Assembly: GCA_028281205.1 (NCBI GenBank)
Contig: JANQKJ010000218.1
Coordinates: forward strand, 1 to 21,027
From: Gammaproteobacteria bacterium
GTDB taxonomy: Bacteria; Pseudomonadota; Gammaproteobacteria; UBA4575
Direction of reading: 5' to 3'
DNA: 21,027 nucleotides
Positions 1 through 8,106 of this stretch are shown here, piece after piece (position 1 is the stretch's first letter; each line of letters begins with the position of its first letter). A model generated the notes under the pieces. That model saw only the letters and a program-made list of their open reading frames with translations, was not told where the DNA came from and made no database searches. The position numbers were made by a program, and so were the translations under genes.

Positions 1-1
1 A

Positions 2-403
2 TTTGATTATGTAGACACAATACTGCATCTGGAGAATATAAAGAGTGACCCTATTCCTCCACAAAATATCAATTTATTTCATACAGTAGCTCGCGTCACC
101 GTGCCGGAACACGCTAACATTAGTTTTAATAATAAAACAGCAGACATATTTTTTAACAAAGACTTAGACAGAATGAATTTTCTGGAAATACCTATAGGTA
201 CAAGTATCGGTTTAGTATCATCGAAAAAAGACATTAACCTAATTGTACATAATGAGAACGAACAAGATGTAAGTGATATTTATTTTCATGTAGAAAATAA
301 CGAGATCAAAACACTAAGGGATGTGATGCCAGCAATGCTTACACTCAATGAAGAAATCATTAAACAAGACTGCTTATGTTATTTAATGGAACGAGTAATT
401 TAA
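2..403 (+). CDS. 3' end of an unrecognised protein (5' end outside window)
   Basis: The reading frame is open from base 2 to the TAA at 401-403, giving 134 residues with no ATG; the first GTG is at 101. This is therefore most simply the C-terminal part of a larger gene that starts before the window, not a 100-residue protein starting at 101. The visible part is acidic and soluble, with no membrane segment, signal peptide or cysteine motif. It looks like alternating beta strands (ISFNNKTADIFF, IPIGTSIGLVSS, INLIVHNE) followed by a helical tail ending CLCYLMERVI. I do not recognise the family. It converges with the D-lactate dehydrogenase gene, with 45 bp between the stop codons. The residues are in the usual AT-rich codon style of the neighbours. 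Confidence 0.6.
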   Translation, partial: FDYVDTILHLENIKSDPIPPQNINLFHTVARVTVPEHANISFNNKTADIFFNKDLDRMNFLEIPIGTSIGLVSSKKDINLIVHNENEQDVSDIYFHVENNEIKTLRDVMPAMLTLNEEIIKQDCLCYLMERVI

Positions 404-448
404 TGTTATTATTGGCACACATTTCAGCAAAGATTATATAGTTCAATC

Positions 449-1468
449 TTATTCTTTTTTAGCACTTACAATATACTCATGAGTCACTAAATTCGGACAT
501 GGTTTACATTGCTCAATATCAGTAAGGTTCTGTAAAGTTATATTAGTAATATTTTCTAATGCAGTATCGGTAAAAAAAGCTTGATGTCCAGTGATTAGCA
601 CATTAGGAAATGTTAACAAACGAGCAAAAACATCATCTTCTAATATTTTTTCCGAAACATCTTCAAAAAACAAATCTCCTTCTTCTTCATATACATCCAG
701 CCCTAAATAAGCAATTTTCTCTGATTTTAAACCCCTCACAATAGCAACAGTATCTATCAAAGCTCCTCTACTTGTATTAATTATCATAACGCCTTGCTTC
801 ATATTGGATATAGCCTGATCATCTATTATGTGAGTTGTTTGTGGTGTTAATGGACAATGCAAGCTAATTATGTCAGAGCATTTAAATAAAGTTTTCATAT
901 CGACATATTCAACACCACTATCAATGCAATCCTGGTTTATATTTGGATCATACGCTAATACTGGACAACCCAGACCCTTCATGATTTTGCAAAATACTGA
1001 GCCTATTCTACCAGTGCCAATTACACCAACAGTTTTAGTATTAAGGTTGAAGCCAAGTAAACCTTCTAATAAAAAATTATTCTCTCTGATCCGATTATAA
1101 GCACGATAAATTTTCCTGTTTAAAGCCAAAATTAATGTGAGAGCATGCTCAGCAACTCCGTGCGGCGAATATTCTGGTACCCGTGCGACCGTAATACCTA
1201 AGCAAGATGCTACATTGAGATCGATATTATTGAATCCAGAACAGCGTAGTAAGATAGTTTTAATTCCATACTCAGATAGTTTATTGAGACATTCTTCATT
1301 TATATCGTCATTTACGAATACACAAACTGCTTCAAATCCCTTTGCTAAAGTGACTGTACTTTCATCCAGGTGCACCTCAAAATATTCAAGCTCATGCTTA
1401 AATTTTTTATTTTCCTGATCAAAAAATTTCTTGTCGTATGATTTAGTACTGAATACTGCCACTTTCAT
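449..1468 (-). CDS. ldhA: D-lactate dehydrogenase (NAD-dependent D-2-hydroxyacid dehydrogenase family)
   Basis: This is a 339-residue cytosolic enzyme expected to reduce pyruvate to D-lactate with NADH, a fermentative route for regenerating NAD. The Rossmann fold carries VGVIGTGRIG at about residues 147-156. An acidic residue at the end of the second strand (AYDP, D174) suits NADH. The catalytic Arg lies in NTSRGALID (R234), Glu in DVYEEEGDLF (E262/263) and His in GHQAFF (H295), almost exactly the numbering of lactobacillar D-LDH. The VYEEEGDLFFED segment and the GHQAFFT motif are typical of the LdhA/D-LDH branch rather than SerA or GyaR. It stands alone, transcribed leftward, with its own probable promoter at 1570-1598. 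Its Shine-Dalgarno is weak. A closely related 2-hydroxyacid specificity cannot be excluded from sequence alone. Confidence 0.9.
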   Translation of the reverse strand: MKVAVFSTKSYDKKFFDQENKKFKHELEYFEVHLDESTVTLAKGFEAVCVFVNDDINEECLNKLSEYGIKTILLRCSGFNNIDLNVASCLGITVARVPEYSPHGVAEHALTLILALNRKIYRAYNRIRENNFLLEGLLGFNLNTKTVGVIGTGRIGSVFCKIMKGLGCPVLAYDPNINQDCIDSGVEYVDMKTLFKCSDIISLHCPLTPQTTHIIDDQAISNMKQGVMIINTSRGALIDTVAIVRGLKSEKIAYLGLDVYEEEGDLFFEDVSEKILEDDVFARLLTFPNVLITGHQAFFTDTALENITNITLQNLTDIEQCKPCPNLVTHEYIVSAKKE

Positions 1469-1569
1469 TGCACTTAACTCACTTGTTTATATATTAAAAA
1501 ATGAAATTAACTATTTTGATTAATTTCTGATAAGACATGAATAACAGTGTAATTGAATAATATTAAAAT

Positions 1570-1598
1570 CTTATAAAATACGTATTTAACACTGACAA
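1570..1598 (-). promoter_or_regulatory. Candidate sigma70 promoter of ldhA
   Basis: Read leftward, TTGTCA (1598-1593) is followed after exactly 17 bp by TATAAG (1575-1570). Each hexamer is five of six to consensus. Initiation near 1562 would give a leader of roughly 95 nt before the ldhA ATG at 1468. No obvious operator was seen around it. The background is AT-rich, so a chance match is possible. Confidence 0.45.
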
Positions 1599-1827
1599 AC
1601 TAATAAGCCTTCATAAAATAATCACAAACTGCTTATGTGCTTACAAGCTATTATTAATTGTGCAAAATATGGAAATATATTTTACGTCAGAAAATATCCA
1701 ACTGTCGCAATTTTAAAATATATTAAATAAGAAAACACTTATAGAGAATAAGATGAATAAAAATAAATATTGTTATTGACAAAATAATTAGCAAAATTTA
1801 GCTATTTATTTCAATGACTATAAAGAC

Positions 1828-1868
1828 TTGATCAACCAATTGCCAAAACGATGGCTTTGGCTGATCAA
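1828..1868 (-). terminator. Hairpin downstream of bfr (possible terminator or 3' UTR stem)
   Basis: The arms TTGATCAACCAA (1828-1839) and TTTGGCTGATCAA (1856-1868; pairing over 1857-1868) face each other across a 17-nt loop. Read as + strand RNA there is an A.C mismatch inside the stem. Read as the leftward bfr transcript the same position is a G.U pair, giving 12 continuous pairs. That asymmetry favours a role in the bfr mRNA. The stem begins about 35 bp past the bfr stop. The U tract after it is poor (GUCUUUAUAG), so it may be a weak terminator or an mRNA-stabilising end. Confidence 0.35.
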
Positions 1869-1903
1869 TATCTATGTTTTTAGCATCTGCCTGCCAGTAT
1901 TAT

Positions 1904-2368
1904 CTACATTTGCGATTGAAGATAATTTTTCAATCCTATGGATTCTATAAGTCCTAATTGTTGTTCTAACCAGAAGGTATGATCATCTTCAGTATCAGCC
2001 AACAATCTTTCCAAAATTTCACGCGTTTGGTAATCTTTAACAGACTCGCAAAATGCAATAACTTCTTTTAAGTTTTTTATGACACTAACTTCCATTTTTA
2101 AGTCACTTTTAAGCATATCAGGCACTTCTGAAGCAACTGAGAGTGCTTGCGGAACAATTACTGGAGTGCCTTCAAGAAATAATATCCGCTTAATGAGCAG
2201 TGCTGCATGCTGAGTTTCGTCTTCCATTTCATGATGAATACGTTCATATAACTTTTTAAGCCCCCAGTTATCATACATCTCAGAGTGGGTGAAATACTGA
2301 TCACGCGCAGCCAGCTCATAGCTTAAAAGGCCATTAAGGTGCTTAATAACTTCTTTATTTCCCTTCAT
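1904..2368 (-). CDS. bfr: Bacterioferritin, haem-ligand-less (BfrA-like) type
   Basis: A 154-residue four-helix-bundle iron-storage subunit that oxidises Fe(II) at a di-iron centre and stores it in a 24-mer cytoplasmic shell. All six ferroxidase ligands are visible: E18, E51, H54, E93, E127 and H130. The position of the haem-coordinating Met52 of E. coli Bfr is Thr here (ETQH, residues 51-54). Subunits of this kind cannot coordinate haem in the usual bis-Met way and, as in Neisseria BfrA, often partner a Met52-containing subunit. The SYELAARDQYF segment and the ending EQQLGLIESIGLKNYLQSQM are also BfrA-like. The start is supported by TTAGGA eight bases before the ATG. No second bfr and no bfd gene lies in the window. 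A Fur-like site lies about 140 bp upstream. Confidence 0.93.
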   Translation of the reverse strand: MKGNKEVIKHLNGLLSYELAARDQYFTHSEMYDNWGLKKLYERIHHEMEDETQHAALLIKRILFLEGTPVIVPQALSVASEVPDMLKSDLKMEVSVIKNLKEVIAFCESVKDYQTREILERLLADTEDDHTFWLEQQLGLIESIGLKNYLQSQM

Positions 2369-2508
2369 TTTATTGTCCTAACGTTTGTTAATCACAAATA
2401 GCTTGGTTAAAGATAAAATAATCATATTTTCTCAAGAACGCAATAGTAAACAGGGCCTTTCAAAAACACATCATCACGCAAGCAGAGAAACACATGCAAA
2501 TAAAATCT

Positions 2509-2527
2509 CGCACTCATTCTCATTCGC
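2509..2527 (-). promoter_or_regulatory. Possible Fur-binding site upstream of bfr
   Basis: Read leftward the sequence is GCGAATGAGAATGAGTGCG. Its core AATGAGAAT matches eight of nine positions of the Fur consensus core AATGATAAT; the full 19-mer matches 11 of 19. It sits about 140 bp upstream of the bfr start, far for classical promoter occlusion. The idea rests on the core match and the function of the downstream gene only. Confidence 0.3.
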
Positions 2528-2625
2528 ATTTTTACTTTCTTCTTTTAATAGGATGCAGGTGTTTAGAGCTAATTCCCAAATAAGCACTCAATTAATATTT
2601 TTATAAAATTCTTGAGTTATTGGAC

Positions 2626-2654
2626 TATTCGATAATTTCGATCGAATAATTCGA
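2626..2654. repeat. Overlapping inverted repeats built on ATTCGA
   Basis: Two palindromes share bases. TATTCGAT (2626-2633) pairs with ATCGAATA (2641-2648), and TCGAAT (2642-2647) pairs with ATTCGA (2649-2654) around a single A. The half-site ATTCGA or its complement thus occurs three times in 29 bp. This resembles an operator for a dimeric regulator, but no regulator gene is adjacent and its target promoter is unclear. Confidence 0.4.
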
Positions 2655-2803
2655 GGATATCATCATGAATATTTCATTTTTAAACTGACTACCAAATAAA
2701 GTATTAATGTTTATCAAAACGGCTTATTAGTTAAATTTAAACTATTAAAATTACATTTCTTTTATACAATATAAATTGAATATAGTAGTGATATATCGCT
2801 TAA

Positions 2804-3772
2804 TCACATAAAACTTTTTGCATAATTATTAGCGCCAACCAGGCCCGGATAAGGCTCAATTATTAAAGCTATTGGTGTATTTTCAAGCCGCTTCTGGTGT
2901 TGGCTTTTATTTTTAAATGCCAGATTAAAGCAACTTTTTTCCATTAGCCTCGAATAACGCGGTGCTATTCCTCCTCCTATATATACACCATCATATGCGT
3001 TATAGGTAAGCACGAGGTCGCCCGCAACCTGCCCAAGCACTTCAAAAAAAATATCTAGACTCTTAACACAAAGATTATCTTCTGAGTTGCTCGCAGATTC
3101 ACATATCTCTTGCGCAGTTTGAAAGACTGGTTGTTGATTTTCAATTTCACAAAGCGATTGATAAATATTGATTATACCTGGACCAGAAAGAATATGTTCG
3201 TTTGAGACTTGCTGGTATTTATTTAACAGTATCTTAAAGATAGCCATTTGCAAGTCACCCACAGGAGAAAAATTAACATGTCCTGCTTCTGAGACAATAG
3301 GATAAATACTAGCTCTGCGTTTTAATAATGCAGACACACCCAGACCACTTCCAGCTCCCAAAATTACATAAGTAAAGTCATCACTTTTGTTAACTGAAAT
3401 GTCATATTTATTCATTGGTAAAAGTTGTTGTTCTGATAGTACGGGAACTGAATATGCAAGCGCTTCAAAGTCATTGAGTAGTGATATTTTATTGAGTTTA
3501 TATATTGCTTGCAGCTGTTTAGAATCAAGCACCCAGTGGTTGTTTGTCATTTTGACTACACCTCTAATCACTGGCCCCGCAATAGCAAAACAGATATTAT
3601 CGATACTGACAATATTATGTTCATTTAGATAAAAATTAATTGCATCGACTGGTGTAGAATATTCTTTACACTTGAGTACCTGTACCAAATCTAAACAACC
3701 ATGATTAATCGAGACGGCAAATCTGGCATTTGTTGCCCCAATATCTGCCAGTAATGTAATAATATTAGACAT
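2804..3772 (-). CDS. glk: Glucokinase
   Basis: A 322-residue cytosolic enzyme that phosphorylates glucose with ATP to glucose 6-phosphate. It belongs to the E. coli Glk family of the actin-like ATPase fold. Visible motifs: phosphate 1 loop LLADIGATNARFA (residues 7-19), glucose contact NNHW (77-80), catalytic Asp in NDFEALA (N100-D101), phosphate 2 GAGSGLG (139-145), glucose ligands SEAGH (161-165) and E192 before HILSGPG, and adenosine motif YIGGGI (264-269). It is transcribed away from glgP, across a 286-bp divergent spacer. The location beside a glucan cluster fits recycling of free glucose released by MalQ or the GH57 enzyme. Length matches the family and no key residue is missing. Confidence 0.95.
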   Translation of the reverse strand: MSNIITLLADIGATNARFAVSINHGCLDLVQVLKCKEYSTPVDAINFYLNEHNIVSIDNICFAIAGPVIRGVVKMTNNHWVLDSKQLQAIYKLNKISLLNDFEALAYSVPVLSEQQLLPMNKYDISVNKSDDFTYVILGAGSGLGVSALLKRRASIYPIVSEAGHVNFSPVGDLQMAIFKILLNKYQQVSNEHILSGPGIINIYQSLCEIENQQPVFQTAQEICESASNSEDNLCVKSLDIFFEVLGQVAGDLVLTYNAYDGVYIGGGIAPRYSRLMEKSCFNLAFKNKSQHQKRLENTPIALIIEPYPGLVGANNYAKSFM

Positions 3773-3803
3773 TATTTATATGCGCCTCATTAACACTGTG
3801 CTC

Positions 3804-3833
3804 ATTAGATATACTAATATCGCATTCCGTCAA
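3804..3833 (-). promoter_or_regulatory. Candidate sigma70 promoter of glk
   Basis: Read leftward, TTGACG (3833-3828) is followed after 18 bp by TCTAAT (3809-3804), each five of six to consensus. Initiation near 3796 would leave a leader of about 25 nt before the glk ATG at 3772. That leader contains GAGG about 12 nt from the start codon. Confidence 0.4.
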
Positions 3834-3965
3834 ATTTACTACTATGTTGGTTGATTTATATATTAATATTGACACTAGAAATGGCAGTTACGGCCGGGTC
3901 AGCACAGAGCTAGTCCAGGTATTTTAACTAATTTTAACAATCATTTTACTGACTAACATACCTTC

Positions 3966-3994
3966 TTAACATTCCCATTCTGAAACTTTATATA
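3966..3994 (+). promoter_or_regulatory. Candidate promoter of glgP
   Basis: TTAACA (3966-3971) and TATATA (3989-3994) are separated by 17 bp, five and four of six to consensus. The predicted transcript would have a leader of about 58 nt. No Shine-Dalgarno precedes the glgP ATG, so translation may start inefficiently or by another route. Confidence 0.33.
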
Positions 3995-4058
3995 CAATCT
4001 GGCATCGCAAACAGCATAAACGACTATCTATTAAATTTGTTTACAATGGTATTAAACA

Positions 4059-6614
4059 ATGATCATAAAAAGCTTCAAAGTTGAATTCCAACCGACTATA
4101 CCAGATGAATTATCAGGTCTGACTGAGCTTGCGGATGACTTATATTATGGTTGGAGCCCACAAACACGTAAGCTTTTTCAGCGACTTGATAGTGTGTTAT
4201 GGGAAAAATGTAAACATAATCCCAAATTATTCTTGCGTAATATTTCTCAGTGGAAGCTCAATGAGGCATTAAATGAGGGTAACTTTAAAGAAGAGTATGC
4301 GCGAGTTTTGTCAACTTACAATGCATATCGTAAGCTCGAAATGCACTCAGCATTTGAAGGTAATTTAAACCCAGATACAGATCTAATCGCCTATCTGTGC
4401 TTAGAATTTGGATTTCACGAAAGTATGCCTATCTATTCAGGCGGCTTAGGTATTCTTGCCGGTGACTTATGCAAGGCTGCGAGCGATATGGCTATACCTT
4501 TTGTTGCAGTTGGTTTGCTCTATCGTCAAGGCTACTTCACACAAGAAATTGACGGTCATGGCAATCAAATAGACCACAATATTCCAACAGAATTTGACAA
4601 TTTGCCTATTAAACCATGCTGCTCAAGTGATGGCAATGAACTACGAATCAGCATTGATTTACCTGATCGCACTATCACATTGAAAGTTTGGGAAGCAAAA
4701 GCGGGCAATATTAAATTATATTTATTAGATACTGATATCCCTGAGAATACAGTTATAGACCGGAAAATTACCTATCAGTTGTATGGTGGTGGTAAAGAAT
4801 TACGCATATTACAAGAAATTGTTTTAGGCTTAGGAGGGGTACGCACCCTAAGGGCATTAAACCTGCACCCAACGATATGGCATATTAATGAAGGTCATGC
4901 TGCATTTTCCATGTTAGAACGTTGCCGTGAGAGTGTTGCTAAGGGCATAGACTTTAGTAATGCTATCGAATTAAATGCATGCAATGTCATTTTCACTACA
5001 CATACACCTGTACCAGCGGGACATGACGTTTTCTCTAAAGAAATTATAGAAAAATTTTTTAGTGACTTTATTAAATCACTTGGCATCGATTTCTCTACCT
5101 TTATTAATTTTGGAAGTAATGGTAATAGTGATTATTTCAATATGACAACACTGGCGTTGCGTTTTTCCAGATTCCATAATGGTGTCAGTAAAATTCACCA
5201 TAAAATTGCCTCCAAAATGGAGTCACATGTCTGGCCGCAAATTCCCCACGAAGAGAACCCTATTTGCTATGTTACCAATGGTGCACATTTACGTACCTTT
5301 CTAGCCAATGAATGGAAAATATTATTCGATATGCGTTTTGGCGCTTGGCGCAGTCAAATGTGTAATGAAACATTTTGGGATTGTATCGATGAAATTCCGT
5401 CGCATCGATTCTGGAGCGTTCGTCGCGAATTAAAATCTGCTTTATTGCTTGATGTGTACGAAAGACTACAAAATCAATATCTAAGAAATAGTTATAGTCA
5501 ATCTTCAATCGATCGAATAACAAGGTATATTAACCCTCAAAACTCTAACATATTAATTCTTGGGTTTGCTCGAAGATTTGCAACATACAAAAGAGCACAT
5601 TTGCTGTTTTATGATATAGAGCGGTTCGAAAAATTAGTAAACGATCCTGATAGGCCAGTCATCTTAATTTTTGCTGGGAAAGCACATCCAGATGACCAAC
5701 CTGGCAAAGACCTTATCAGGCATATCCACGAATTATCACAACGTCCTACTTTACAAGGCAAACTATTATTTGTTGAAGGTTACGACATTAGTTTAGCTGG
5801 AAAGTTGATCTCTGGAGTTGATATTTGGTTAAATAATCCTGAGTACCCACTGGAAGCAAGCGGTACATCTGGAATGAAAGCCGGCATGAATGGCGCTGTA
5901 AACTTGAGTATTTTAGATGGTTGGTGGGATGAAGGTTTCAATGGCAAAAATGGTTGGGGTTTAATGCCTCACCCATCTTGGGATGATATTGAGTACCGCA
6001 ACCAAAAAGAATCCTGCGATTTACATGACGTACTCGAACATGAAGTCATACCAATGTATTTTAATAGGAATGGGCAAGGGTATTCAGAAGATTGGATTAA
6101 TTTGTCTAAAGAATCAATGAAAAGTATTATCCCAAACTTCAATTCTGAGCGCATGTTGTATGATTATGTGAATAATTTTTATTTGCCAGCACTACAGAAG
6201 TCAAAGGCAATCTATTCGAATCAAAATAATGCTGCTGAACTAACATCTTGGAAACAAAAAGTTATTTCTGCCTGGCCAAATATAAAATTATCACTGAGTC
6301 CTGAAAATCAAATGTGTGCCAAACAAGGAGAACCGTTTATTTTATATGTCAATGCATTCTTAGATACACTTTCTAGTGACGATGTAATCGTTGAAAGTAT
6401 TATCAGTGATGGTGATAGTATAGACATTTCTGATAACTGTGTTGTTACCCAACTATCTGCTCATGGGAAGCCTAAAGGCGGCACTCAAACCTATCGCCTA
6501 GAGTGTAATGCCAAGATGGCTGGGCAGAAATACATTAAAGTCCGTATCTACCCTTACCACAAGCTCTTATGTCATAAATTCGAATTAGGCTGTATGACCT
6601 GGGTAGAGTCGTAA
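4059..6614 (+). CDS. glgP: Alpha-glucan (glycogen) phosphorylase, GT35 short form with DUF3417
   Basis: An 851-residue cytosolic enzyme that releases glucose 1-phosphate from non-reducing ends of alpha-1,4-glucan using phosphate. The first roughly 110 residues (LADDLYYGWSP onwards) are the DUF3417 extension typical of the short bacterial/archaeal phosphorylases rather than E. coli GlgP/MalP. Further motifs are GGLGILAGD (128-136), HTPVPAGHD (from H315), FARRFATYKRAHL, IFAGKAHPDD and the pyridoxal phosphate signature EASGTSGMKAGMNG with the Schiff-base lysine K607. The start has no good Shine-Dalgarno but gives a natural N-terminus. Its 3' end overlaps convergent malQ by 43 bp. The context of glgC, glgB, glgA and malQ supports glycogen breakdown. 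Both maltodextrin and glycogen could be substrates. Confidence 0.95.
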   Translation: MIIKSFKVEFQPTIPDELSGLTELADDLYYGWSPQTRKLFQRLDSVLWEKCKHNPKLFLRNISQWKLNEALNEGNFKEEYARVLSTYNAYRKLEMHSAFEGNLNPDTDLIAYLCLEFGFHESMPIYSGGLGILAGDLCKAASDMAIPFVAVGLLYRQGYFTQEIDGHGNQIDHNIPTEFDNLPIKPCCSSDGNELRISIDLPDRTITLKVWEAKAGNIKLYLLDTDIPENTVIDRKITYQLYGGGKELRILQEIVLGLGGVRTLRALNLHPTIWHINEGHAAFSMLERCRESVAKGIDFSNAIELNACNVIFTTHTPVPAGHDVFSKEIIEKFFSDFIKSLGIDFSTFINFGSNGNSDYFNMTTLALRFSRFHNGVSKIHHKIASKMESHVWPQIPHEENPICYVTNGAHLRTFLANEWKILFDMRFGAWRSQMCNETFWDCIDEIPSHRFWSVRRELKSALLLDVYERLQNQYLRNSYSQSSIDRITRYINPQNSNILILGFARRFATYKRAHLLFYDIERFEKLVNDPDRPVILIFAGKAHPDDQPGKDLIRHIHELSQRPTLQGKLLFVEGYDISLAGKLISGVDIWLNNPEYPLEASGTSGMKAGMNGAVNLSILDGWWDEGFNGKNGWGLMPHPSWDDIEYRNQKESCDLHDVLEHEVIPMYFNRNGQGYSEDWINLSKESMKSIIPNFNSERMLYDYVNNFYLPALQKSKAIYSNQNNAAELTSWKQKVISAWPNIKLSLSPENQMCAKQGEPFILYVNAFLDTLSSDDVIVESIISDGDSIDISDNCVVTQLSAHGKPKGGTQTYRLECNAKMAGQKYIKVRIYPYHKLLCHKFELGCMTWVES

Positions 6615-8101
6615 TTGGCAGGATCAAAAACTCGGTTAGAACTTTCCAGCATTGCGTGAGCTTTACTCCTAATCTCATAATTAAATTGCCCTTCCATTAG
6701 TCGCCACTGCCAATTTCCTTGGGTGGTACCGGGTATATTCATACGATGCCCATCACCTAAACTGAGCAAATCTTGCATAGGTATAATCGCCAATTGCGCA
6801 ACCGAATCGAATGCTGTTTTAATTAGTGTCCACGGCATATCGATAGGCCCTCCGCCTAGACATTCACTGATATACGCTTTTGTTTCAGGAGTTAAAGTTT
6901 GATACCAGTTTACTGTCGTATCATTATCGTGCGTAGCCGTATATACCAAACTATTCCCGGTATGATTCTCAGGTAAATATGGATTGTCATTGTCCCCACT
7001 AAATGCAAACTGAAGAATAAGCATACCTGGTAATGAAAAGTCATCACGCAACTTAATAACATCAGGCGTAATGGTACCTAGGTCCTCAGCAATCAGGGTT
7101 AGTTGTGGAAAGCATTGCGTAAGTTTTTGTAATAATTTTTCACCTGGCGCATCTACCCATTGACCATGAATAGCATTTTCCTCACTGGCGGGAATTTCCC
7201 AATACTGTGCCAGTCCACGAAAGTGGTCGATGCGAACACCATCATAGAGTTGTGCTTGGGTACGCATCCGCTCTACCCACCAACTAAAATCATCTTGTTC
7301 AAGTTTATCCCATTGGTAGTGTGGATTTCCCCAGCGCTGACCAGTCTCAGAAAAATAGTCAGGAGGAACACCTGCAACAAAGTCTGCCATTCCATGTTCA
7401 TTAATCGCAAAGTACTGCCTGTTGGCCCAAACTTCAGCACTATCATGGGCAACAAATATGGGCATATCACCAATAATGAAAACACCTTTTTGATTTGCGT
7501 AGCTTTTCAATTCTCTCCACTGCTGGAAAAAAATATATTGTTGAAAAAAAATTGTATTAATTTTTTCTTCATGTTGGAATTTATATTCTTGCAATAAATG
7601 TTCATCAGCATCACGATATCCCCGCGGCCAATCTACCCAGCTACTGTGATCAAACTCATTACGCAATACCATAAACAAGGCATAATCAAGCAACCAGTGA
7701 TGATTTTGATCAATGAATTTTTGCCAAGCATGTTTCTCATCGCTATTAGCAATTAATTTGAATTGATTGTAGGCATTCTGAATACAATTAATGCGCTCTT
7801 GACGATTAAGATTATTTTTTGAATGCAACTTTTCAGGTGCCAACCAGCCTTTTTTAGTTAACCATTCAAGATTAATCAGTTGTGGATTTCCAGCATGCGC
7901 GGACAATGATTGGTATGGACAAAGATCTTCATGAGTGGGCCCTAAAGGAAGTATTTGCCACGCACTAAAGCCTGCTTCACATATTTGATCAACAAATTCA
8001 TAGGCATGACGACTTATGTCACCATAAGCATGCGGGCCGGGTAAGGAAGTGATATGCAACAACACTCCTGCCCGTCGGTGAGACAATAGCGTTGTATGCA
8101 T
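6572..8101 (-). CDS. malQ: 4-alpha-glucanotransferase (amylomaltase, GH77)
   Basis: A 509-residue cytosolic enzyme that transfers alpha-1,4-glucan segments between chains and releases glucose, making short maltodextrins into substrates for GlgP. GH77 features are seen throughout: RRAGVLLHITSLPGPHAYGD near the N-terminus, GDMPIFVAHDSAEVWAN (211-227), catalytic nucleophile D292 in GVRIDHFRG, acid/base E339 in LIAEDLG, and D392 in TATHDND. Length is close to the roughly 500-residue Thermus-type enzymes, without the long N-terminal extension of E. coli MalQ. It is the last gene of the leftward glgC-GH57-malQ set, five bases after the GH57 stop. There is no clear Shine-Dalgarno, so translational coupling is likely. 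Its end runs 43 bp into the 3' end of glgP. Confidence 0.95.
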   Translation of the reverse strand: MHTTLLSHRRAGVLLHITSLPGPHAYGDISRHAYEFVDQICEAGFSAWQILPLGPTHEDLCPYQSLSAHAGNPQLINLEWLTKKGWLAPEKLHSKNNLNRQERINCIQNAYNQFKLIANSDEKHAWQKFIDQNHHWLLDYALFMVLRNEFDHSSWVDWPRGYRDADEHLLQEYKFQHEEKINTIFFQQYIFFQQWRELKSYANQKGVFIIGDMPIFVAHDSAEVWANRQYFAINEHGMADFVAGVPPDYFSETGQRWGNPHYQWDKLEQDDFSWWVERMRTQAQLYDGVRIDHFRGLAQYWEIPASEENAIHGQWVDAPGEKLLQKLTQCFPQLTLIAEDLGTITPDVIKLRDDFSLPGMLILQFAFSGDNDNPYLPENHTGNSLVYTATHDNDTTVNWYQTLTPETKAYISECLGGGPIDMPWTLIKTAFDSVAQLAIIPMQDLLSLGDGHRMNIPGTTQGNWQWRLMEGQFNYEIRSKAHAMLESSNRVFDPANYDSTQVIQPNSNL

Positions 8102-8106
8102 TTAAA

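Larger units (their letters stand above)
1469..1903. other. 435-bp non-coding gap between ldhA and bfr
   Basis: This is a very AT-rich spacer with no credible reading frame. It holds the candidate ldhA promoter (1570-1598) and, close to the bfr stop, a long imperfect hairpin (1828-1868). A perfect TTGACA at 1776-1781 on the + strand has no acceptable -10 at 16-18 bp and would read antisense into bfr, so I do not call it. Otherwise I see nothing specific. Confidence 0.6.
2369..2803. other. 435-bp non-coding gap between glk and bfr
   Basis: This AT-rich region must contain the bfr promoter (leftward) and the end of the glk transcript. I see a Fur-like sequence at 2509-2527 and a cluster of overlapping palindromes at 2626-2654, but no convincing sigma70 promoter pair for bfr and no clear glk terminator. 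A 73-codon open frame (2385-2606, +) has no ribosome site or recognisable protein features and I do not accept it. Confidence 0.55.

Noticed and set aside
1776..1806. Perfect TTGACA at 1776-1781 (+) as a promoter
   Set aside because: No -10 of acceptable quality at 16-18 bp, and it would read antisense into bfr.
2385..2606. 73-codon open frame on the + strand between glk and bfr
   Set aside because: It starts at a TTG without a ribosome site, has unusual composition (His/Ser-rich, then Phe-rich), and overlaps the region that must hold the bfr promoter.
2653..2688. GAGG followed by ATG and seven codons (MNISFLN)
   Set aside because: A good ribosome site by eye, but the peptide is tiny and no gene follows on that strand for it to lead.
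7160..7597. 145-codon open frame opposite malQ
   Set aside because: It lies wholly inside malQ, whose motifs are clear; the predicted product has no recognisable features.
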